Source: an uncultured Gammaproteobacteria bacterium (lineage in GTDB: Bacteria; Pseudomonadota; Gammaproteobacteria; Steroidobacterales; JABDMI01). Taken from it: a stretch of DNA of 11,260 nucleotides. A program made the position numbers and the translations under genes. Where the stretch lies: the NCBI GenBank assembly GCA_938039225.1, contig CALHVH010000057.1, positions 1 through 11,260 on the forward strand, read 5' to 3'. A model generated the notes under the pieces. The model was not told the DNA's origin, did not search any database, and saw only the letters and a program-made list of their open reading frames with translations. Below, piece after piece: positions 6,641-11,260 of this stretch (position 1 is its first letter; each line of letters begins with the position of its first letter).

Positions 6641-6730
6641 ATGAATTTTTCAAAAGCAATTGCACCTGCCTTTCCACGACGCCGACCTGCGGACGTTACG
6701 GTCTTGTTGCTGGGTAAATATTGTTGCTAA
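6641..6730 (+). CDS. Putative arginine-sensing leader peptide (29 aa) of the argF' operon
   Basis: A 29-codon reading frame starts ATG at 6641 and ends TAA at 6728-6730, and lies 91 nt before argF'. The peptide begins MNFSKAIAPAF and has three consecutive arginine codons, CGA CGC CGA (6677-6685, residues 13-15). It then has three leucines (6704-6712) and ends with two cysteines. It is followed 22 nt later by a strong intrinsic terminator whose left arm can pair with codons 23-25 of the frame. This arrangement (short peptide, run of codons for the end product, overlap with alternative RNA structures) is that of amino-acid attenuators such as trpL or hisL. The product would act by ribosome position rather than as a protein. 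The ribosome site is weak (TAAAG about 8 nt upstream). I do not recognise a named family. Translation is inferred, not shown. Confidence 0.65.
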   Translation: MNFSKAIAPAFPRRRPADVTVLLLGKYCC

Positions 6731-6762
6731 TTTGAAATACAACAGTTTTATGAAAATCCAGC
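6709..6762 (+). promoter_or_regulatory. Predicted antiterminator structure of the argF' leader
   Basis: GCTGGGT (6709-6715, inside the leader reading frame) can pair with ATCCAGC (6756-6762, left arm of the terminator), giving 7 bp including one G-U. The enclosed segment can form a second helix, TGTTG (6722-6726) with CAACA (6740-6744), extended by a U-G and an A-U pair. This fold and the terminator hairpin are mutually exclusive. A ribosome halted at the arginine codons (6677-6685) would leave 6709-6715 free, while one reaching the stop codon at 6728 would cover it. Confidence 0.6.
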
Positions 6763-6782
6763 CTAAGCGCTGGATTTTTTTT
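6753..6782 (+). terminator. Intrinsic terminator (attenuator) in the argF' leader
   Basis: A perfect 10-bp stem, AAAATCCAGC (6753-6762) with GCTGGATTTT (6769-6778), has a 6-nt loop (CTAAGC) and runs into eight consecutive T (6775-6782). It lies 22 nt after the leader stop codon and 39 nt before the argF' start. No other plus-strand gene upstream needs a terminator here, which supports a role as a regulated attenuator of the operon. Confidence 0.88.
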
Positions 6783-6821
6783 GTTTAGCTCTCCCATAAA
6801 ACACTTAAGTAGAGGTTAATA

Positions 6822-7817
6822 ATGCATTTTTTGAGTACTGAGGATTGGAGTCAAGAAGACTTACAAGTTATTCTTGATCAAGCCAATCAGTTAAAACAAC
6901 AACCCTTAAACGACAGCCTAAAAGGCAAGTCGATCGCGATGTTGTTTTTAAACTCTTCTTTGCGAACGCGAACATCATTTCAACTGGGCATGCAACAACT
7001 TGGCGGCATTGCCATTGTGCTTCAACCTGGAAAAGACGCATGGGGTATTGAGTTTGAACCCAATGTAATCATGGACGGAGAAGCCGAAGAACATATTATT
7101 GAAGTGGCTGGAGTTTTATCGCGATATTGTGACTTAATCGCTCTGCGTGCATTTCCAAGCTTTACCGATTGGTCTGTTGATAGACAAGACAAACTTATTA
7201 ATGCTCTTGCCAAGTATTCATCAGTACCTGTTATCAATATGGAGACGATTGTTCACCCCTGCCAAGAACTTGCTCTGATGCAAACCATGCAAGAGAAAAT
7301 GGGCTCAGTTAAAAACAAAAAGTTTGTACTCACTTGGGCGTACCATCCAAAGCCACTGAATACGGCTGTGGCAAATTCTGCGGCTTTAATAAGTACTAAG
7401 TTTGGGATGGACGTAACCTTACTTTGTCCTGATGAGCACTACTTACTAGACAGTCATTACATGACCAAAGCACAAGAGTTTGCCAAAGCCAATGGTGGTA
7501 AGTTCAGTGTAACGCATGATGTAAACGCCGCTTATAAAGACGCCGATTTTGTATACGCTAAAAGCTGGGGTTCACTGGATTTCTACCAAGACCCTCAAAA
7601 AGACCAAGCTCATCGTCAAAAGTACAAGCACTTTACGGTTAATCAAGAAAAGATGGCTCTAACCAATAACGCCCTATTTAGTCACTGTCTTCCATTAAGA
7701 AGAAATATCCAAGCCACGGATACTGTAATGAATGCTGATTATTGCGTAGCCTTGGATGAAGCTGAAAATCGCTTACATGCTCAAAAAGCCTTAATGATGA
7801 AATTACTCAACAAATGA
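6822..7817 (+). CDS. argF': N-acetylornithine carbamoyltransferase (ArgF')
   Basis: This enzyme transfers carbamoyl from carbamoyl phosphate to N-acetylornithine, giving N-acetylcitrulline, in place of ordinary ornithine carbamoyltransferase. The 331-residue protein aligns along its whole length with what I recall of the Xanthomonas campestris enzyme. It has the carbamoyl-phosphate loop SLRTRTS at 46-52, VLQPGKDAW at 66-74, INMETIVHPCQEL at 138-150, TWAYHPKPLNTAVANSA at 171-187, AKSWG at 246-250 and FSHCLPLRRN at 286-295. Glu89 in GEAEEHI matches X. campestris Glu92, which specifies acetyl- over succinylornithine (Pro in the succinyl enzyme). One departure is Gln297, where the X. campestris enzyme has the carboxylated Lys302. 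An AGAGG site sits 6 nt before the ATG. It is the first structural gene of the operon, 46 nt before argG. Confidence 0.95.
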   Translation: MHFLSTEDWSQEDLQVILDQANQLKQQPLNDSLKGKSIAMLFLNSSLRTRTSFQLGMQQLGGIAIVLQPGKDAWGIEFEPNVIMDGEAEEHIIEVAGVLSRYCDLIALRAFPSFTDWSVDRQDKLINALAKYSSVPVINMETIVHPCQELALMQTMQEKMGSVKNKKFVLTWAYHPKPLNTAVANSAALISTKFGMDVTLLCPDEHYLLDSHYMTKAQEFAKANGGKFSVTHDVNAAYKDADFVYAKSWGSLDFYQDPQKDQAHRQKYKHFTVNQEKMALTNNALFSHCLPLRRNIQATDTVMNADYCVALDEAENRLHAQKALMMKLLNK

Positions 7818-7863
7818 CTCCCTTGTAAAACTTATCTGAACCTTAATCAAACTGAAGAACAAC

Positions 7864-9078
7864 ATGACTACATCTAATGATTCAAAAAAAATAGTACTCG
7901 CTTTCTCTGGTGGACTGGACACCTGTTATTGCCTATGGCATTTAGTCAAACAAGGCTATGAAGTACATACCGTTTTTATTTCAACCGGAGGAATTAGCCA
8001 ATCCGAGATTGATAGTATTGCGGAGCGAGCTCAGCAATTAGGGTCTACAAAACACCATACTATCGACGCTCAACAAGCCATTTGGGATGAATTTGTTATT
8101 CCGCTGGTGTGGTCAGGCGCTAGGCAGCTTGGTGAATATCCATTATTGTGTTCTGACCGATACGTGATTGTGCGTTTATGTTTAGAGCTATGTGAACAAT
8201 TAGGCACAAAAAACTTCGCTCATGGGTGTACTGGAATGGGCAATGATCAAATGCGTTTTGATTTAACGGTTATGAGTTTAGGGGATTACAATATCATTGC
8301 TCCAGTCAGAGAGCTTCAAGAAAAAGTTGATAAGGTGAGAGATTATGAATTGGAATGCTTAAAAGACTCTCCGGTTGATATCAATCAAGCCAGTAAACGT
8401 TATTCAATTAACGAAAACTTACTGGGCATAACCATTTCAGGCAGTGAAATCGATGAGTTTGGCGCACCAACTGAAGACACTCATGTTTGGTCTAGACCGC
8501 GTTCTGAATGGCCAGATGAAACCCTACAAATCAAAGTTGAGTTTGTAAACGGTATTGCCGTTGCACTTGATGGCAAATCCATGCAAGGCCCTGAAATCAT
8601 TAAAACCCTCAATGAACGACTTGGAGCCTATGGCGTTGGTCGACACATCTACACAGGCGATGTATCACTTGGTTTAAAAGGACGTATTGTTTTTGAATGT
8701 CCTGGTATAGACGCATTGCTTATTGCACATAAAGCCCTAAACGATGTGGTTAATACAAAATTACAAAACCAATTTCATCAAACACTAGCCAGTCGCTGGG
8801 CTGAATTAGTTTATATTGGCTACTTTTACGACCCACACAAACATGACCTAGAGGCCTATCTCAAAAGCTCTCAATCAACAGTGACAGGAAGTGTTACCTT
8901 ACAAACAAGCGGTGGTAGTCTCTTGGCAGTTGCTGTTGAGAGTGACAATATTTTGCAAGACGACAATGCGGTTTATGCTCAAAGTTGTGATTGGTCACCA
9001 AGTGAAGCCATAGGTTTCATTAAACTTAGTGGACAAAGCACAATTATGTCGCAACGAATTCGACGTTCTAAAGGGTAA
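7864..9078 (+). CDS. argG: Argininosuccinate synthase
   Basis: ATP-dependent cytoplasmic enzyme joining citrulline and aspartate to argininosuccinate, the penultimate step to arginine. The 404-residue product has the usual length. The N-type ATP pyrophosphatase P-loop AFSGGLDT is at 13-20 and the second signature AHGCTGMGNDQMRFD at 119-133 (commonly GCTGKGNDQVRFE). RPRSEWPDE lies at 211-219, followed by a C-terminal synthetase domain. The start ATG at 7864 has a modest GAAG purine site. It lies 46 nt after argF' and 4 nt before the argE' ATG, so it is clearly within the operon. The segment around 188-205 (LLGITISGSEIDEFG) looks less standard than in E. coli ArgG. That would fit the divergent subgroup I expect beside acetylornithine carbamoyltransferases, but the subgroup assignment is inference. 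Confidence 0.95.
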   Translation: MTTSNDSKKIVLAFSGGLDTCYCLWHLVKQGYEVHTVFISTGGISQSEIDSIAERAQQLGSTKHHTIDAQQAIWDEFVIPLVWSGARQLGEYPLLCSDRYVIVRLCLELCEQLGTKNFAHGCTGMGNDQMRFDLTVMSLGDYNIIAPVRELQEKVDKVRDYELECLKDSPVDINQASKRYSINENLLGITISGSEIDEFGAPTEDTHVWSRPRSEWPDETLQIKVEFVNGIAVALDGKSMQGPEIIKTLNERLGAYGVGRHIYTGDVSLGLKGRIVFECPGIDALLIAHKALNDVVNTKLQNQFHQTLASRWAELVYIGYFYDPHKHDLEAYLKSSQSTVTGSVTLQTSGGSLLAVAVESDNILQDDNAVYAQSCDWSPSEAIGFIKLSGQSTIMSQRIRRSKG

Positions 9079-9082
9079 GCTC

Positions 9083-10165
9083 ATGTCAGATGTATTAAGC
9101 AATATCCTTAAGCCCTTAAAAGAACTGGTTGGTTTTGATACCCAAAACCCTCCGAGAAATCTCAGTAAGGAAAGTGAAATATTCTCTTATTTGAGTAAGT
9201 CCTTACCTAACTTTGATATAAAACTCTATGACCATGATGAAGGACGAGTAAGTTTTTATGCTAAGCGTGGTTCTCCAAAAATTCTATTTAATGTACACAT
9301 AGATACTGTACCTTGTGGAAACTTAGATGATTGGGAGCATTCTCCCCATGAGTTACAAGTACATAAAGAAACAGTCAGCGGTTTAGGTTCCTGTGATATA
9401 AAAGGTGCAGCAGCCTGTTTAATTGCTTTATCGAAAATTGATACCCGCGATTTCGCACTGCTGTTTACAACGGATGAAGAAGGCGCCAGTGGTTTATGCA
9501 TCAAAGAGTTTACTAAAGCTGGTCTTGCAAAGGAATATGATCAAGTTATTGTTGCCGAACCTACAAATTGTGAAGCAGTGATTGAACATTCCGGATTTGT
9601 TTCAGTGCATATGAACTTCAAAGGACTAGCGGGTCATTCCTCCAACACCGAAGCATTAAAACTGAGTGCTACGCATCATTTAGTACAATGGGCGAATAGC
9701 ACTTTAGACTATGTTAAGCAAGAATATGCTGACAACACTAAAGCACGCTTTAATCTAGGTAAAATAACCGGTGGTGTGAAGAGCAATATCAGTGCCGCCG
9801 AAGCTTATGCCAATTGGAGTGCCCGCTTAGATCCAGGTTCAGATACTGAAGATTTTTTAGAACATGTAAAAGCGTTAATACCAAAAGCTGCAGATGTAAG
9901 CTGGAATGCCTCTTTTTATGGCCCTCCCTTACCCACTAAAGAATATGACAATTCATCTACTCAAAGGTATATCGATAAACATAGGCTTATTAAAGGTGCA
10001 GCTGTTGGGTTTTGGACTGAGGCTTCATTATTTAATGCCTCTGGAACTCCAGCTTTAGTATTAGGACCAGGCGATATAAAGCAAGCTCACACTGCAAATG
10101 AATGGGTGCGAAAAGACCAATTAGTTAAGGCTTATGAGATTTATGAGCTTCTATCCCGACCGTAA
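9083..10165 (+). CDS. argE': M20-family N-acetylcitrulline/N-acetylornithine deacetylase (ArgE')
   Basis: Zinc-dependent amidohydrolase that removes the acetyl group. In a pathway with ArgF' the expected substrate is N-acetylcitrulline, releasing citrulline for ArgG. The substrate is inferred from the neighbours, as the family also includes acetylornithine deacetylases. The 360-residue protein shows the two-metal site of the M20 family: His72 and Asp74 in VHIDTVP, Asp105 in GSCDIKGAAA, Glu132-Glu133 (general base and ligand) in TTDEEGASG, Glu159 in AEPT, and His336 in QAHTANEWV. A dimerisation insert lies between about 170 and 280. The open frame extends back to an ATG at 9029 inside argG. 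The ATG at 9083 was chosen because it follows an AAAGGG site by 7 nt, lies 4 nt after the argG stop, and starts where the family's N-terminal helix begins. Confidence 0.92.
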   Translation: MSDVLSNILKPLKELVGFDTQNPPRNLSKESEIFSYLSKSLPNFDIKLYDHDEGRVSFYAKRGSPKILFNVHIDTVPCGNLDDWEHSPHELQVHKETVSGLGSCDIKGAAACLIALSKIDTRDFALLFTTDEEGASGLCIKEFTKAGLAKEYDQVIVAEPTNCEAVIEHSGFVSVHMNFKGLAGHSSNTEALKLSATHHLVQWANSTLDYVKQEYADNTKARFNLGKITGGVKSNISAAEAYANWSARLDPGSDTEDFLEHVKALIPKAADVSWNASFYGPPLPTKEYDNSSTQRYIDKHRLIKGAAVGFWTEASLFNASGTPALVLGPGDIKQAHTANEWVRKDQLVKAYEIYELLSRP

Positions 10166-10222
10166 CGATTAATAGAAATTTAAAAGTAATAATTTTTTCT
10201 CTATTTGTCAGAAGATAAGAAC

Positions 10223-11260
10223 ATGTCACTAGAAACACAAAAAACACGCCAAATAATACGTGAAGTATTAACCCAATTGAGTTCCAGTCATGAAGCTCAA
10301 TACTATTTAGATCAGTACAGCAGTACAGACGAAATGCGCTTCGCAGTCATTAAAGTCGGTGGAGGCATCCTTGCTGAACGTATGGATGATTTAGCGGCCT
10401 CTCTCGCTGTTATTCGTCACTTAGGTTTGCACCCAATTATTGTGCATGGTGCTGGTCCACAACTGGACGCCGCTATCAAAGAAGCCGGTATCGAAAACAA
10501 AAAAGTAGATGGCTTGAGAGTTAGCAGCGAACAAGTTATGGCTGTGGCTCGTCCAATAATGTATAAGGCCAATCGCGATTTAGTCACAGCCCTAGAGCAA
10601 CATCAAGTACGTGCAGTTGGATTACTCAATAATGTTTTCCGTTGCGATTATGAAAATAAAGAAAAATTTGGCCTAGTTGGAAAAATCACAGATATAGATT
10701 TAGAAAGTATTAAAACCACCATCCAGAATGGCTCTACTCCAGTCATTGCCAGCTTAGGTGAATCCGCATCTGGACAAATTCTTAATATCAATGCTGACAT
10801 CGCTGCTCGAGAATTAGTTTGGTCAATTTCACCCAGTAAAGTCATATTCATTACACCCACTGGTGGCCTACTGGATGCTGACAATAATCTTATTTCTTCA
10901 ATCAGTTTGCAAAACGATTATAAAAGCTTGATGAATTCCAGTTGGGTGCATTCAGGCATGCGTCTCAAACTTGAGCAAATCCACGATTTATTAGAACCTT
11001 TGCCCAGTTCTGCTTCCGTCTCAATAACATCCGTAGATAACTTAGTAAAAGAACTGTTCACCCACCGCGGTGCAGGTACTTTGATCAATAAAGGTGAATC
11101 AATTCACGTAAGCGATTCTATTGAAAAAGATGAAATAGCAAATTTAAAAAAGCTAATTGAATCCGCCTTCAACAAACAGTTAGAAGAAAATTATTTTGAA
11201 CAACAAAAATTTCACAAAATTCTTATATCTGAATCTGGTGGTGCGGCAGCAATCGTGGTT
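10223..11260 (+). CDS. argB: Bifunctional acetylglutamate kinase / N-acetylglutamate synthase, partial (C-terminus beyond window)
   Basis: Open frame of 346 codons with no stop before the window end. The N-terminal part is an amino-acid kinase fold: KVGGGIL at 44-50, IVHGAGPQLD in the glutamate/ATP region, a stretch ILNINADIAARELV, and TPTGGLLD. It phosphorylates N-acetylglutamate. Stand-alone acetylglutamate kinases are about 260-300 residues, but this one continues past ELFTHRGAGTLINKGESI into a region ending KILISESGGAAAIVV, which fits the start of the GNAT acetyltransferase domain of fused synthase/kinase proteins (Xanthomonas, Maricaulis and vertebrate-type synthases). It would therefore also make acetylglutamate. 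It has a 37-residue N-terminal extension before the kinase core, as in that fused class. The start follows a weak AAGATAAGA purine stretch, 57 nt after argE'. argC and argH are expected next. Confidence 0.92.
   Translation, partial: MSLETQKTRQIIREVLTQLSSSHEAQYYLDQYSSTDEMRFAVIKVGGGILAERMDDLAASLAVIRHLGLHPIIVHGAGPQLDAAIKEAGIENKKVDGLRVSSEQVMAVARPIMYKANRDLVTALEQHQVRAVGLLNNVFRCDYENKEKFGLVGKITDIDLESIKTTIQNGSTPVIASLGESASGQILNINADIAARELVWSISPSKVIFITPTGGLLDADNNLISSISLQNDYKSLMNSSWVHSGMRLKLEQIHDLLEPLPSSASVSITSVDNLVKELFTHRGAGTLINKGESIHVSDSIEKDEIANLKKLIESAFNKQLEENYFEQQKFHKILISESGGAAAIVV

Noticed and set aside
6480..6677. 65-codon open frame on the minus strand
   Set aside because: It lies over repeat unit C and the leader region, and its translation is that of palindromic repeat DNA. 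There is no ribosome site and no family resemblance.
6684..6703. GACC...GGTC as the pause (1:2) hairpin of the attenuator
   Set aside because: Only 4 bp with a large loop. ACCTGC at 6664 or 6685 could alternatively pair imperfectly with 6709-6715. None is strong enough to call without folding and comparative data.
6704..6712. Three consecutive leucine codons in the leader as the control codons
   Set aside because: A ribosome stalled there would cover the antiterminator strand at 6709-6715 and cause termination. The downstream genes make arginine, and the Arg codons are placed correctly.
9029..9082. Upstream in-frame ATG extending argE' 18 codons back into argG
   Set aside because: It lacks a ribosome site and overlaps argG by 50 nt. 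The ATG at 9083 has a well-placed AAAGGG and fits the family N-terminus.
10166..10222. Separate promoter or terminator between argE' and argB
   Set aside because: The 57-nt gap is AT-rich with no stable hairpin and no convincing -35/-10 pair; operon read-through is simplest.

Overview
The window looks like chromosomal DNA of a fairly AT-rich gammaproteobacterium. The reasons are System I (Ccm) cytochrome c maturation genes, a cell-envelope lipoprotein cellulase, and an arginine gene cluster of the type first described in Xanthomonas, which uses an N-acetylornithine carbamoyltransferase and a kinase fused to an acetyltransferase domain. The exact lineage cannot be fixed from the sequence alone.

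Layout: positions 1-6046 are all on the minus strand. Read in transcription order they are argD (6046-4871), a family 9 glycoside hydrolase lipoprotein (4799-3021), an outer-membrane beta-barrel-like protein of unknown role (2761-2195) with a terminator behind it, and then ccmA-ccmB-ccmC (2058-3). The last three are tightly coupled, and the next gene (probably ccmD) starts at the very edge of the window. Positions 6047-6821 are a long intergenic region between argD and the divergent arginine operon. It holds three copies of an approximately 111-bp palindrome-rich repeat, a candidate promoter, and a short leader reading frame followed by a terminator. Positions 6822-11260 are on the plus strand: argF' (acetylornithine carbamoyltransferase), argG, argE' (M20 deacetylase) and a gene for a bifunctional acetylglutamate kinase/synthase that runs off the end.

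Together the arginine genes encode most of a pathway in which carbamoylation happens on the acetylated intermediate. Acetylglutamate is made and phosphorylated by the fused ArgA/B protein. ArgD makes N-acetylornithine, ArgF' carbamoylates it to N-acetylcitrulline, ArgE' removes the acetyl group to give citrulline, and ArgG makes argininosuccinate. argC and argH are expected beyond the right edge.

The most interesting signal is in front of argF'. A 29-codon reading frame (6641-6730) carries three consecutive arginine codons. It is followed by a perfect 10-bp terminator hairpin with a U tract (6753-6782), whose left arm can instead pair with a segment inside the leader reading frame (6709-6715). 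The geometry fits classical ribosome-mediated transcription attenuation responding to arginine, a mechanism not usually associated with arginine genes in proteobacteria, where the ArgR repressor is the textbook regulator.
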